Shown piece after piece: positions 1 to 11,378 of a stretch of 64,000 bases of DNA; within the stretch, counting starts at the first letter, position 1; each line of letters starts with the position of its first letter. Where the stretch lies: NCBI RefSeq assembly GCF_000471905.2, contig NW_006499801.1, positions 1,760,415-1,824,414 on the forward strand, written 5' to 3'. The notes beneath the pieces are model-generated. The model saw nothing but the letters and a program-made list of their open reading frames with translations, made no database searches and was not told the DNA's origin. The position numbers and the translations under genes were made by a program. This stretch comes from Amborella trichopoda. Taxonomy: Eukaryota > Streptophyta > Magnoliopsida > Amborellales > Amborellaceae.

Positions 1-120
1 TTAGGTTCGTTCGTTCGTACGTACGTACGTACCGTACCGTACCCGTACCGTCCCGTACCGTACCGTACGTACGTACGACGTACGACGTACGTACGTACGT
101 CGTACTACGTACTACTACTA
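1..120. repeat. Low-complexity sequence at window start
   Basis: The first 120 bases are an irregular mixture of CGT, ACGT and ACCGT units. Period and phase shift constantly and no coding content is seen. It runs directly into a CT microsatellite and then into the interior of a copia LTR, so the true left end of that LTR is missing here. The shape looks more like error-prone sequence near a contig edge than a normal genomic satellite, but that is inference. Confidence 0.6.

Positions 121-184
<64 letters not shown>
121..184. repeat. (CT)n microsatellite
   Basis: About 30 CT units between the low-complexity start and the copia LTR. The 3' LTR has only a short CTCTC tract at the equivalent position (about 5177-5195), so the tract appears expanded here. 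Confidence 0.9.
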
Positions 185-188
<4 letters not shown>

Positions 189-866
189 ACTCTCTTTAGT
201 TGCCACTTCTCTACCCTCCCTATATTATATTATTTCTCTACTATATAAGCCTTGGGCAAGAGAGAGAAAGCAGATGGAGATGTATGAATTTGGGAGAGTG
301 GAGGGAGTGAGGTCAATGGAAATTCCAGCACCATTTTGAAGAGGGATTTGAGGTATTTTCCAAGAAAAATAAACTCATAGAATTTCTTCTTGATGTTTCT
401 TTTTCCTTTAAGTAAGATCAGTTTAGATATTGTGTTTTTAGAGAGTTTTTTGAGCATGCAACTCAAAAACTTTGATTGTTTATGATCGGGCTATATCCTG
501 GGGGTTTGTTCACCAGATACCCTATTGCATCTCGATTTAGTATCGGATAGGGGGTGATCAACACTTCAAAGAAAGCGAGCTCCTCTCGTGCCTCCAGATC
601 CCGATCTTTGTTGCCCCATTGTGTAACCTCCGAATCCAAATTCCCAACTCCTACGGGAGTCCGTCTGGTACTAGGAGTGTTTCGCTTTTCCATTGTATAA
701 CCTCCAAATCCAGATTCTGACTCCTACGGGAGTCCGACTGGCACTAGAAGTGTTTCGTTTTTCCAGATATAACCTCCAAATCCAGATTCGGACTCCTACG
801 GGCTGATTGGTACTAGGAGCGTTCTGGTACAATCCAAGCTTTATCTCAGTTTAGGGGAGTTAGTGC
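185..866 (+). repeat. 5' LTR of copia element (truncated)
   Basis: From TTTAGTTGCCA to about TTAGTGCA the sequence is homologous to the 3' LTR near 5193-5898, including the shared TATATAAGCC stretch (a plausible TATA box) and the repeated CTCCTACGGGAGTCCGACTGG blocks. Roughly the first 230 bases of the LTR are absent. The right edge is taken at the CA of TTAGTGCA. A further ten bases also match the sequence after the 3' LTR, so the edge could be slightly later. Confidence 0.8.
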
Positions 867-1086
867 AAAGCTTATCGGTATGGAAGCTCGCTTAAAGCTA
901 TGACCCAAGATTTTGTCAAACTAGACTGTTTTGATGGACTTAATTAAAGACAATGGCAGTCGAAAGTACTATTCTTACTTAAGACCTTAAAAGTGGAATA
1001 TGTGCTAAGAGAACCATAGCCTATTGCTCCAAGTACTTCCTTGATACCTACCGGTAATTAGACTTCTGCAGATCGGATTACCGAAG

Positions 1087-2222
1087 AAATTGCAGCATGG
1101 GACGAAAATGATTATAATTGCAAAGGGCATATCCTGAATGCTCTAAATGATCCGTTGTTTGATCTATACTCAGGAATGCCAACTGCAAAGGAACTATGAG
1201 CAGCTTTGGAAACTAAATATAGAGAAGAAGATGTTGGCAACAAGAAGTATCTCATTAGCAGATACTTAAACTTTAAAATTACAGAAGAAAAACTGATATT
1301 CGCTCAAATTCATGATTTTCAAATCATGGCAAATGAACTTGCGTCGAATGGCATTAAACTTGATGATGCATTCCATGTTGGGGCAATAATTGACAAATTG
1401 CCTTCTTCATGGCAATACTACAGAAATACATTGATGCATAAGTCTAAAGACTTTAGACTCGAACAGTTAATGACCCATCTGAGAATTGAAGAAGAGACCA
1501 AACTCCGAGATGCCAAAGAATACAAATCTCATATGGTCACCAGAGCTCATACAATTGAAGGTACGAGAAGAAAGAAACCAAGAACTCATAAAGGAATCAA
1601 GATGGAAGGAAAGAAAGAAGAAAAGAAAGACACCAAAGATGTAAACCCGAAGACAACCCAGGATAAAGGAATGAAACCCTTGGTATGCTTCTTCTGTGGC
1701 AAAATTGGCCATGTGCAAAAATTTTGCAAAACCAGAAAGAAGCTACAAGCTCAAGCCAACGTGACCAAAGAAAAATTGGTTGCCATGATCTCCGAAGTCA
1801 ATGAAATAGAGAGCACTGCAGACTGGTGGGTGGACTCAGGTGCGACTAAACACATCTATAATAACAGGAACTTCTTTAGGACTTTCAAAATGGTGGGGGG
1901 CGACGCTGTCTTGTATATGGGTAACTCTTCCTCCTCTAAAGTTGTTGGCAAAGGGACGGTTGAACTAAAATTCACATCCGGTAATGTCCTTACCCTTCTG
2001 GATGTGTTTCATGCCACTGCAGTCCGGAGAAACCTAGTATCTGCATATCTTTTGAACAAGAGCGGTTTCAAACTTGTCTTTGAGTTCGACAAGTTTATCT
2101 TGTCGAAAAATGATGCCTTTGAAGGAATGGGCTACGCCTCGGAAGGCATGTTCAAGCTCAATCTTCATAATGAAATAGTTACATCTTCTTCTGTGTATAT
2201 GCTTGATTTTCTTTCCTTATAG
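1087..2222 (+). pseudogene. Copia gag-protease region (broken)
   Basis: An open frame runs from 1206 to 2222 and continues upstream in the same frame to about 1087 through one TGA (1197-1199) where copia gag normally has tryptophan. The gag core is followed by a lysine-rich linker and a CCHC knuckle, CFFCGKIGHVQKFC, at about 1690-1730. Then comes the aspartic protease with WWVDSGATKHI at about 1827-1860. The frame ends at a TAG (2220-2222) that again replaces a tryptophan: beyond it the frame continues as the GAG-pre-integrase domain. It is the N-terminal part of a gag-pol polyprotein, interrupted by two nonsense changes. Confidence 0.88.
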
Positions 2223-3326
2223 CATGGTATATTACGACATGTCAATTATCATGCATTAAGAAAGATGAGTAGTTTAGACCTAAATCCAAAGTGTGCGACT
2301 TTAGAGAATACTCTGTGTGAAGTCTGTATACGGTCTAAGATCAAAAGAAAACCCCTTCCTAAGGCAAAACGAAGTTCCATGTTACTGGAAGCAATTCATA
2401 GTGATGTCTGTGATCTGAGAGGCGTACAAACTTGTGGTGGGAAGAAATACTTTGTCACTTTCTTAGATGATTTCTCAAGATACACCTATGTTTACTTGAT
2501 TAGAAACAAATATGAAGTATTTGAGAAATTCAAAGTTTACAAAACAGAAGTTGAGAACCAACTGAATTTTAATATTAAGGTTCTTAGAAGTGACCTTTAG
2601 GGAACGAAGTTCCATGTTACTGGAATTAATTCATAGTGATGTCTGTGATCTGAGAGGCGTACAAACTTGTGGTGGGAAGAAATACTTTGTCACTTTCTTA
2701 GATGATTTCTCAAGATACACCTATGTTTACTTGATAAGAAACAAAGATGAAGTATTTGAGAAATTCAAAGTTTACAAAACAGAAGTTGAGAAGCAACTAA
2801 ATTTTAATATTTAGGTTCTTAGAAGTGACAGAGGTGGTGAATATTGTTCCCCTGATTTCACTAACTTTTGTGAAAAAAATGGAATTAGTCACTAAGTTAC
2901 TGCCCCATACACACCACAACATAATGGCTTAGCTGAAAGGAAAAATCACTTTCTTATGGACATGGTCAATGCGATGCTCATCAGTTCCAACCTCCCTGCT
3001 AATATTTAGGGAGAAGCCCTTATGTCTGCTCGTTTCATTTTAAACCGTATACCATATTCGAATTCTAGTGCTTCACCATATGAAAATTGGATAGTTAGGA
3101 AAGCTCATCTAGAATTTCTCAAGGTTTGGGGATGTGCAGCCTTGGTAACGCTCCCTGACCCAAACTTGGACCTAGATTTATAAAGTGTGTTTCTATGGGC
3201 TATGCTGAACATAGCAAAGCCTATAGACTTCTGGACCTCGAGTCAAATGTAATCATAGAGTCCAAGGATGTAGAATTGTTTGAACACACATTTATTGGTG
3301 AAAGGGATAATGAATATGAAGCCTGA
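2223..3326 (+). pseudogene. Copia integrase region with internal duplication
   Basis: Starts with the GAG-pre-integrase HHCC region (HGILRH, then CEVCIRSK at about 2314-2338). The catalytic core follows: HSDVCDLRG carries the first aspartate and FLDDFSRYTYVY is typical. The segment from about 2370 to 2595 is repeated in tandem at 2605-2829, so the core is duplicated and the first copy ends at a TAG (2598-2600). After the second copy the integrase continues (SDRGGEY, then APYTPQHNGLAERKN) with further stops at about 2895 and 3009. The C-terminal part (KCVSMGYAEHSKAYRLL) reaches about 3326. Non-functional. Confidence 0.85.
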
Positions 3327-3354
3327 CATTGTAAACGTAAAATTGGTGAACTAG

Positions 3355-4138
3355 ATGAAGAAATTTACATTGAGCAACCACAGGGATTTGTCCTTAAAGT
3401 AGTAATAGTTTGCCTGTATGTAGATGATATGCTCATACTAGGCAGCCATACTGCATGCATTAAGGACACAAAGAAGTTTTTGTCTTTTGAATTTAATATG
3501 AAAGACATGGGGCTAGCTAATGTGATACTTGGAATTAACAGCGAAACTACCGACTGGGTATGTCTTAACCCAGAGCCACTATATAGAGAAAGTGTTCAAA
3601 AGACTTGATCACTTTGATTCCAAGCCAATTTCAACCCCTTATGATGCTCATATGAAACTCAAAGACCGTGAAGGTCCTATTTCTCAATTGGACAATGCCA
3701 GAGTCATTGGATGTATAATGTATGCAATGTCATGCACTAAACTAGCTATAGCCTTTGTTGTGGGTAAACTGAGTAGATATACCAATAACCCAGGTCAAGA
3801 GCATTGGAATGCAGTCTACAGGGTACTGAGATATCTCAAATGAACCATAGACTATGGCCTGCATTATGTGGGTGAACCCGCTATATTCGAAGGATACAGT
3901 GATGCAAATTGGATTACGGTTTCGGAAGAAATCCATGTCTACTAGCGGATGGATCTTCACCTTTGGTGAGGGTGCCGTCAGTTGGGGTTCCAAGAAGCAA
4001 ACTTGTATCTCCAAATCTACGATGGAATCGGAGTTAATAGCCTTGGAAGTCGCTAGCAAAGAGGCTAAGTGGCTAAGGAACTTGCGGGTAGACGTACCAC
4101 ATGTTCAAGTCCCAGGCTTGCAGTCTCATACGATGTGA
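3355..4138 (+). pseudogene. Copia reverse transcriptase remnant and RNase H
   Basis: Only the C-terminal part of RT survives. A short EEIYIEQPQGFV segment jumps directly to the catalytic YVDDMLI at about 3419-3435, so the preceding fingers and palm are deleted. Downstream are the typical copia connection region and RNase H, ending with [19 protein letters not shown] near 4010-4065. Frameshifts separate the blocks around 3525, 3842 and 3850. No functional product is possible. Confidence 0.85.
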
Positions 4139-4954
4139 CTATGAAGTTTTGTATACCAAACATATGGTTAGGGATTTACTTCGAGAAATCCAGTTTTCCT
4201 TGCTAGAGGTAAAATCAGTTGAGACTTATGCTTGAAATGGAGTCAGTTGTACTCCATATGAGCGATACCTAGCACTTGGTAGAATTTTGCGAAAAACCTT
4301 GCAAGGCACCAAGTCTGGAAGAAAGCTAGAGGGATGGGATTGAGCCCAAATGAATTTATGCCACAAGGCGATGGGACCCTACCTAGGATAAGGAGATCCC
4401 AAGACAAATGTTCAAGGGGAAAATAAGTCGCTCGTGTGATGTATGATGGTTGTGGGTACCACAAAAGTTTTATATTATGGAAATTTATAAATTTCTACCC
4501 CATCCCTGGCCGCGTGGTACATTTACTGCAATGAATCAAGAGGTTGAGCTTTGCTCTTAATGATTCCATTTGCCTAGATGATGTAAGGCCTAGGCTAGGA
4601 TGTTGTATTGCAAAACATCTTCCTTGGACTCACCTTTATGAGTGTGGAAGTGGAGGTTGCTTCCTATGGGAACTAACCATTCCCTAGAGCGCTTATGAAA
4701 ACCAGGTAGAGAGCATGGCCTTTAATGCGCAAGCCTTTAAGAAAATCATAGCTTTTGAAAGGAAATATGTGGTATATGGGAGGCTTATCTTTTATGGACA
4801 TAGTTCAAGGTTCGTCCACTCACTGTCCTGATAAGTGTTCAGTATAACACTATGTAGAGGTTCAAGTCTGAATAACACCTTCACTTATGTATTTCCTTTC
4901 CTGATCTTACTTCTTTTCTGCCTGTCTGATAGGTTTTTGAAACTGGTGGGGGAT
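4139..4954 (+). other. Copia 3' untranslated region with polypurine tract
   Basis: No coding sequence. It ends with the purine-rich GGTGGGGGA (4945-4953) directly before TGTTAG, the usual polypurine-tract/LTR junction of plant copia elements. Confidence 0.75.
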
Positions 4955-5898
4955 TGTTAGTTTTTATTTAGAAAATTTTGTAGTTTCAAAATCCTTTTTA
5001 ATGTTAATATTGGTGATAGTACATCATGCTCTTTTGGTATGCATGGACCACCACTTCTTCCTCCCACCTTTTTGTTTTGTCTTATTTATTTTTTAATTGT
5101 TGCTTGGTCATGGTAACCTCACCTCCTTGCCCTCATTGGGGACAAGTGTCCATGCACTTGGCATTACACATTCTCCATGTCTCTCTCACTCTCTCTTTAG
5201 TTGCCAGTTCTCTACCCTCCCTATATTATATTATTTCTCTACTATATAAGCCTTGGGCAAGAGAGAGAAAGCAGATGGAGATGTATGCATTTGGGAGAGT
5301 GAAGGGAGTGAGGTTAATGGAAATTTCCAGTAACATTTTGAAGAGGGATTTGAGGTATTTTCCAAAAAAATGAACTCATAGAATTTCTTTTGATGTTTAT
5401 TTTTCCTTTAAGTAAGAACAGTTTAGATGATGTGTTTTTAGAGAGTTTTCTGAGCATGCAACTCATAAACTCTAATTGTTTATGATCTGGCTGTATCCTA
5501 GGGGTGTGTTCACCAGATACCTTATTGCATCTCGGTTTAGTACCTGGTAGGGGGTGATCAACACTTCGAAGAAAGTGAGCTCCTCTCGTGCCTCGAGATC
5601 CCGATCTTTGTTGCCACATTATGTAACCTCCAAATCCAAATTCCGACTCCTACGGGAGTCCGACTAGTACTAGGAGTGTTTCGTTTTTCTATAGTATAAC
5701 CTCTGAATCCATATTCCGACTCCTATGGGAGTCGGACTGGCACTAGGAGTGTTTTGTTTTTCCAGATATAACCTCCGAATCTAGATTCTGAATCCTACAA
5801 GATACCGACTGGTACTAGGAGCGTTCTGGTACAATCCAAGCTTTATCTCGATCTAGGGGAGGTGCTGCCGAATTTTTCCCAAGATGAGAGTTAGTGCA
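4955..5898 (+). repeat. 3' LTR of copia element
   Basis: Begins TGTTAG after the polypurine tract and ends near TTAGTGCA. About 944 bp. It contains a candidate TATATAAG promoter box near 5241 and the CTCCTACGGGAGTCCGAC blocks shared with the 5' LTR. Confidence 0.8.
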
Positions 5899-5944
5899 AA
5901 GCGTATCGAGCGCAAGTTCCACTTATGAGAGGGCAATCAGATCT

Positions 5945-6195
5945 ATCGGTCGTAAGTTCAAGCTATCGGTCATGAGTTCAAGCTATCGGTCGTGAGTTCA
6001 AGCTATCGGTCGTGAGTTCAAGCTATCGGTCGTGAGTTCAAGCTATCGACCGTTAGTTCAAGCTATCGGTTGTGAGTTCAAGCAATCGACAGTGGGTTCA
6101 AGCTATCGACCATGAGTTCAAGCAATCGGTCGTGCGTTCAAGCTATCAATCGTGCATTCATACTACCGACTGTGCTTTCCAGCTATCAACAGTCT
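5945..6195. repeat. Tandem repeat, about 20-bp unit
   Basis: About twelve imperfect copies of a unit close to AGCTATCGGTCGTGAGTTCA. They start 50 bases beyond the 3' LTR and decay in both directions. No coding potential. It lies in the FBL4-like intron. Confidence 0.9.
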
Positions 6196-6661
6196 GTTAA
6201 GTTTCCACCATGCAACAGCCATTACCACTACCCAAACATAACAATATCCACACAAAAACATCCTTGCAGAACAATATGGAGGAGCTGAATAAGCTGAATT
6301 ATATGGATGTGTTGTTGAGTCATAATAAAAAAAAGCAGACAATATTGACCTGATGTTAGCAAAAGGAGAATTAGAATATCTGGAAATTATCTATGTTCTG
6401 ATGTTCAGATTTTTTCTTTTCTTTTTCTTTTTCGACACAAGATTTGACTCCTAAACTAAATGGCCAATCATATGAGCTTATTACCACATGCCACAGAACT
6501 GAAACAAATTGCATTAAATTTTCTTCTAGTGTTATTGAGCAAAGGTAAAATAACAGGCAGGAATAAAGAAAGAGATTACAAAAGAAATTAGTTCCAAATG
6601 GAAGATTGTTTGCATAATTAGGCGAGACATCAGAATAAGAACCCAAGAACAAATAACTTAC

Positions 6662-9291
6662 CGATCTGTGAATTTCTGGAAGCTGGATAACGCCAAGACT
6701 TCCAGTGACAAACAATAAGCACCTACTGCTTGCAGAGCTTCATCAGTGACATTTATACATTGCAGTCTCAAGGACTTCAAAGATTGGCATCCTTGAGCTA
6801 CAGCAAGCACGCCACTGGTTTTAATGAATTCTGAATCCAAAGATAAGCTCTCAAGTGATGTGCAGTAAGCCCCAACTGCTTCCAGAGAAATATCAGAAAT
6901 TCTTGCACATGTAGCCACACCCAGGGATTTTAATGTTTGTCCACAACCAGCTACTAAATTGGTTAATCCTGTGTCGGTTAAACCCTCACAGAACCGCAAG
7001 TTCAAGTCTTCAAGTTGCTTGCAACACTCCCCAACTGCTGCAAGACCTTGATCCCCCACATAGCAACCCTGCGTAAGTAGGTCTAGAATATTATAGACCA
7101 ATTTCAGATCAAGTTCATATGGTTCACACACATACAATGATACAATTTAAATTCAAAAAGACAAAGAAACAAAAAAGCCAAGAAGAAGACAGGCCACTTC
7201 AAAGTTCAAAAATCTATTAGAATGGGACATGCATATTTGCAACTCCATTATGAGGCTCTGTTTATTGTGAAAATATGGGTGCCAAAACAAATTTGTTTGG
7301 CTGATAAAACTTTTTATTTTCACCAGCTAGGAATCAAACCCCAGTCTATGTGGCAGATAAAAACATTGCTGTACATATTTGAAATCACAAGACCAAATTT
7401 TATAGGTTTTAAGACAAGCAAGTTTGAAACTCAAAAGCTGATTTCCAACATACAAACGGGATGCCAAACCCCGACCTCAATGTTTGGTGAACATGCACAG
7501 CGTGAAATAGAGACCGAGGATTTATAATTTTTCGTTAACCTTAATATATAAGAATGAATACTGAATTTTCAAACTGATATACTTTTGCTTCTAATTCCTT
7601 TATGGTCACCATTTTGGCTTGTTGACCAGAACAGGCCAGAAACCAAAGACTTCTTCTGGTTATTGATTTAATCCTGACCCATAATAGATATTGTTGTCAA
7701 TAACATCAACTAACGGTGCATGTTTTTATTTAAATAAGTGATAGTCATTGCTTGAGAGTAACTCAATGACGTATCATTAATACACAAAGAAAATATAATA
7801 TAAGTGTTTTTGCAGTTTTTGGTGCAGGTAAACTTTATTTATGGTTTAACATATGATTCGAGCTTGGGCTTGATCATATAAGGTGTTGTCGATTGCAACA
7901 CTATATCCCAAGTACGAATCATACCCCTAAGCTACCCCAAAGACATATATCAACTATACGAATGAGTACCCATCCTTCCCCGAAGAGGCATGATTTCAGC
8001 GAAAACCAAAAGGCAGGACAACAAATAATTTCTATTAAGACAATAACCAGCTTCTCCATAAAAGATAAATAACAAGAAACATTGCTCTCACTTGCAAATC
8101 TAGGGCTCTCAATGCTCTACAGTTTTCTGCAATTGATTTCAGCCCTTGACTAGTGACAGCATTACACCATATTAAGCTAAGCTTTTCAAGCCTGGCAGAG
8201 CCTCTGGCAAGAGCAGTGAGACCAGCATCAGAGAGACTGCACAATTCAAGCTCAGCTTCTTCAGATCCACTATTTTCAGGCGCATAATGAAGTGTTGACA
8301 ATAAGCTCAAGACATCAGAACTCCCACGAGTAATCCTCTGCATCAAAAGAAAAATTCATCCGGGTCCTTCAAATGAATTTGTGAAATAAAAGCAAATTTA
8401 CCATGGCAAACAAAAGAAGCCAACAGATTAACTCTGACAATACATATATATATTAACGCAGCAATAACAGACTACTACCATTTCACAGTTCAAGGATGCA
8501 TAAATCAGTCGTCAATAAGGCAACATTTCAAATAAGCTGAATCACTCAAGTTAACACTGATGGCACCATTTTTCCAATTATTATGTCAAAAATCCCAATG
8601 TGTTATTTGCAGTTAACATCTAGAGAAGGAAAATCTCAATAAGTGGATTGGCTGCGAAATCATTTCAAGAAGCCTAAAATATTCTTAAGTCTTAAGGTGA
8701 TTTAAGGAATAAAAAGTCTAAAAGTGTATCTTTTTGTGCACATCATTGGGGGCTTTTAAACATGGAAAGTGTATGTCTGCTCATCATTGGAGTGTAGGTA
8801 GATCCCATATTCCCATTGTTAACCTAGAAATGCAACCTAGAAAATGCCTAGTGAATAGACTCATGGGAATGAATGCCATGCCCAATGAGAGAAGCTACAG
8901 GCCTCTAAATTTCAACATTAATGTCGCTGTATATTTTTATTTCTGAACTGTATCTTAATAACACTCTCCTCTACACCTATCATCAGTGGCAGGATGAAAT
9001 TAACTTGAATGAAAAAGTTATAATGGACCACAATTTACGGCTTCGCTTATTTGACATATTATCTGTCCTTGTGTCACAATTCCAATCTCTCAAACAGAAA
9101 TAAGAATAACAACTTAAGGGATTAAGGGCCAACATCTTTCAATGAAATTCTATTGTTATCATTGTTGCAGCTGTAACTGTTGTTTTTGTTGGTTGTCAGC
9201 AATCAAAAAAGTGAAGGCAAAAAACACTAGTTCAAAAACTAAAAAAGTTAAAAAGTAAAAAAAAATTCAAAAAAAAAAATTAAAAAAAAAA

Positions 9292-9334
<43 letters not shown>

Positions 9335-10168
9335 TATCGTTGTTGGTGGTGGTGGCTGCACGTTTTTTGACCATTCCAACAAATGGGACAAATTCCACCA
9401 GAATTTATCCAATATTAAATATTAAGAACTAACATTGTTCAAAGAAATTCCACTATTGTCACTGAACTACTGAAGCATTGGTTGTTGCTGGTGGTGGTGT
9501 TCTCCTTTATGTGATAATAGATGGAACAAGTTCCAAAACAGTTGTCCCATCAAAAAACATTAAAAATCAACATCATTTAATCAAATTTTATTTCTTCTGC
9601 TGACACAGTTTGTATTGTTGGTCGGGATGTTTCTCTCATTTGTAATATATTCAAAAGCAGAATGGAAACGAATCGTTATATCATTTAACAACAAAGTCAC
9701 TTCACTTCATCATTAATAAATAAATAAGTAGTTAATCATTTCCTAAATAAAAATAAAAAATAAATAACCCGTTCTCAACAAAATCCACCAAACAGAGAAG
9801 CAAAACCCAAAAAAATGCAAGCTAGAGAGAGAGAGATTTACAGGTTTAAAGTGCCGGGAAATTCGGCCAACAAGGCCATTACCGCGATGGGAGAACCCAG
9901 TCTGAAACTGTAGACAAACAGGCAACCTCTCATCGATAAACACACTACGAAGGCCCGTGAATCTCTTTACAAGCAGTGAAATGCACCAATCTGGTATACC
10001 TGAAGCTCCAATTCTTATTGTTTCTCTGCTCATGCTCTCTAACCTACTCCATCTCTTACAAACCAATGAACAGGCATCCCTGCTCTCTTTTTGTCCATCA
10101 AGATGGTGGAAAATCTCAATCAGGAGCTCATCTGGTAAAATAGTATTGATCAGATCATGGCCTCTCAT
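6662..10168 (-). CDS. FBL4: F-box/LRR-repeat protein, FBL4-like (5' part of gene)
   Basis: Three exons are readable: 9842-10168 (109 residues), 8092-8337 (82) and 6662-7068 (135 plus two bases). Junctions are canonical and frames agree (FKP|RITRG, LDLQ|GCYVG). Exon 1 opens MRGHDLINTILPDELL and holds the F-box (about residues 8-48, ending SLVCKRW). Exons 2-3 carry cysteine-containing leucine-rich repeats such as LSLIWC, LDLQGCYVGDQGL and LNLRFCEGLTD. F-box proteins of this class are substrate receptors of SCF ubiquitin ligases; the LRRs bind the substrate. Match to Arabidopsis FBL4 is from memory but close. That protein is about 610 residues, so only the first half is here. Exon 3 ends in a good donor (CG|GTAAGT), but no further LRR exon occurs between 6661 and 1. 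The rest lies left of the window beyond the copia insertion, or is lost. Confidence 0.9.
7069..8091 (-). other. Intron 2 of FBL4-like gene
   Basis: A 1.0 kb intron between the LDLQ and GCYVG codons. It holds AT-rich single-copy-looking sequence; open frames such as the one at 7222-7527 show no recognisable family and lie on the opposite strand. Confidence 0.75.
8338..9841 (-). other. Intron 1 of FBL4-like gene
   Basis: A 1.5 kb intron. Its 9115-9600 part contains three decayed copies of a motif close to AACATTGTTCAAAGAAATTC, about 200-300 bases apart, interrupted by A-rich sequence and a TA/GA microsatellite. Nothing coding is recognisable. Confidence 0.7.
9296..9334. repeat. (TA)n(GA)n compound microsatellite
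   Basis: About 13 TA units followed by GAGAGAGAGA, within intron 1 of the FBL4-like gene. Confidence 0.95.
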
Positions 10169-10985
10169 TTCTGGTTCCCCAAAAACACAAAAGCAGGGGA
10201 GTATGACCTATAATAGATGGAATTGAGGGTCCTATTCACAAAATCGCAGTGGATTACGGCATGAAATGCCCTATCTAAAATACGACGGAATCAGGGCACT
10301 GGCTCTAGAGAAATATAGGTGAAATGAATGAAATTTACAGTTTTCTGATAAGGACTAACCACAATTGCCCTAGAGAATCATGCTGAATAAGGGCAAATGA
10401 TTTCCTAGCAAAACACAACAGGCAATGGAGAGAGAGAAAAAATTAAGGCATTTGCCCTAGAGAAACAAAGCTAGAGATCGTTTAAAGTGCAGATTCATCG
10501 CAAGGATGCCAGAGAAGTGCCTGGAATATAACAAATTCAGAGCAGATACACAGAGAATCACAACCAAAGTAGGGCATACGATGCCCTAGATAAACACAAC
10601 CGAAACGGATCAAAAAACCCTAAAAAAATAAATCAGGGAATATCCCCCAGAGAAAAAGATATCCTTCCACAGAAATTACAGAATATCACGAATTAGGGCA
10701 CAGATCGCTCTCAAGGGATTGCAAACAGGAAGAAATTCCCCCTAAAACGACTTCTGCCTTAAAAATGCTGGCCTTTAATAGCGGTCGCCCAGTGTGAAAA
10801 TGGATAAATTGACCGTAGAACCATAGAAGTGCCCTCGAATAAAAAAGCAAAAGGCCTCTTATAGTATACATAGGGGAAGAAATCGAGGGGTAGCCATGGA
10901 GATTAACAGTGGTTGAAGCTGCCGCTAAGCTTAGGGCAATTCCCCTAGAGAGAGAAAGTAGGAGGAACTCAAAAGGAGCCAGAGC
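10169..10985 (-). promoter_or_regulatory. 5' leader/promoter region of FBL4-like gene with scattered GCCCTAGAGA motifs
   Basis: Sequence immediately upstream of the FBL4-like start codon. The motif GCCCTAGAGAA (or close variants such as GCCCTAGATAA) recurs about every 60-120 bases on the plus strand, for example near 10370, 10450 and 10583. It then becomes dense beyond 10930. No TATA box or transcription start can be assigned with confidence. Confidence 0.4.
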
Positions 10986-11369
10986 CACTTGCCCTGGTTC
11001 ATGAGACAGGCACTTGCCCTAGAGAGAGAAGATGGACGACTCTTAGGGGCACGTGTCCTAGAGAGAAGATGGCACCTGCCCTAGAGAGAGAAAGTGGAAG
11101 ATGCTTGAGGGAAAAGGCCCTTTGCCCTAGAGAGAAGAAAGACATGGAACGTATAGGGCACATGCCCTAGAGAGAAAATGGAAGATGCTTAAGGGAGGGG
11201 CACCTGCCCTAGAGAGAACGCGGAAGATGCTTAAGGGAGGGGCACTTGCCCTAGAGAGAAAGTGGAAGATGCTTAAGGGAGGGGCACTTGCCCTAGAGAG
11301 AGAGTGGAAGAAGCTTAGAGAATGGGCTTAAAGCTTTGATAAAAGTCCTAGAGAGAAGGTCAAATGGAT
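10986..11369. repeat. Palindrome-bearing minisatellite GGGCAnnTGCCCTAGAGAGA
   Basis: At least nine copies of a dyad GGGCACTTGCCC (with variants) each followed by TAGAGAGAR, most spaced 38-50 bases and joined by GTGGAAGATGCTTAAGGGA spacers. The array ends where the Mutator-like element was inserted. Related motifs resume on the far side of that element at 19920. It sits about 0.8-1.2 kb upstream of the FBL4-like start codon. Confidence 0.85.
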
Positions 11370-11378
11370 TTGGAATTT
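11370..11378. repeat. Left target-site duplication TTGGAATTT
   Basis: Nine bases TTGGAATTT directly before the left terminal inverted repeat. The identical nine bases follow the right end at 19866-19874. Nine bases is the usual Mutator-superfamily duplication. Confidence 0.9.

Larger units (their letters stand above)
185..5898 (+). mobile_element. Degraded Ty1/copia LTR retrotransposon, 5' truncated
   Basis: A copia element read on the plus strand. Order: partial 5' LTR (185-866), gag with CCHC knuckle, aspartic protease (DSGA), GAG-pre-integrase zinc finger, integrase, remnant of reverse transcriptase (YVDD) and RNase H, polypurine tract, 3' LTR (4955-5898). This integrase-before-RT order defines copia. 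It is dead: several nonsense codons, a 235-bp tandem duplication in integrase, and loss of the first half of reverse transcriptase. The two LTRs differ by many substitutions and indels, so insertion is old. No target-site duplication can be read because the 5' end is missing. It lies antisense within the intron after exon 3 of the FBL4-like gene. Confidence 0.9.

Noticed and set aside
4955-6195. CRISPR-like appearance of the 20-bp repeats near 5945
   Set aside because: The units are contiguous and degenerate with no unique spacers, and the genome is a plant; it is an ordinary minisatellite.
7315-7380. GGTTTGATTCC-like B box on the minus strand in an FBL4 intron
   Set aside because: No A box at a suitable distance and no tRNA fold or A-rich tail, so not called as a tRNA or SINE.
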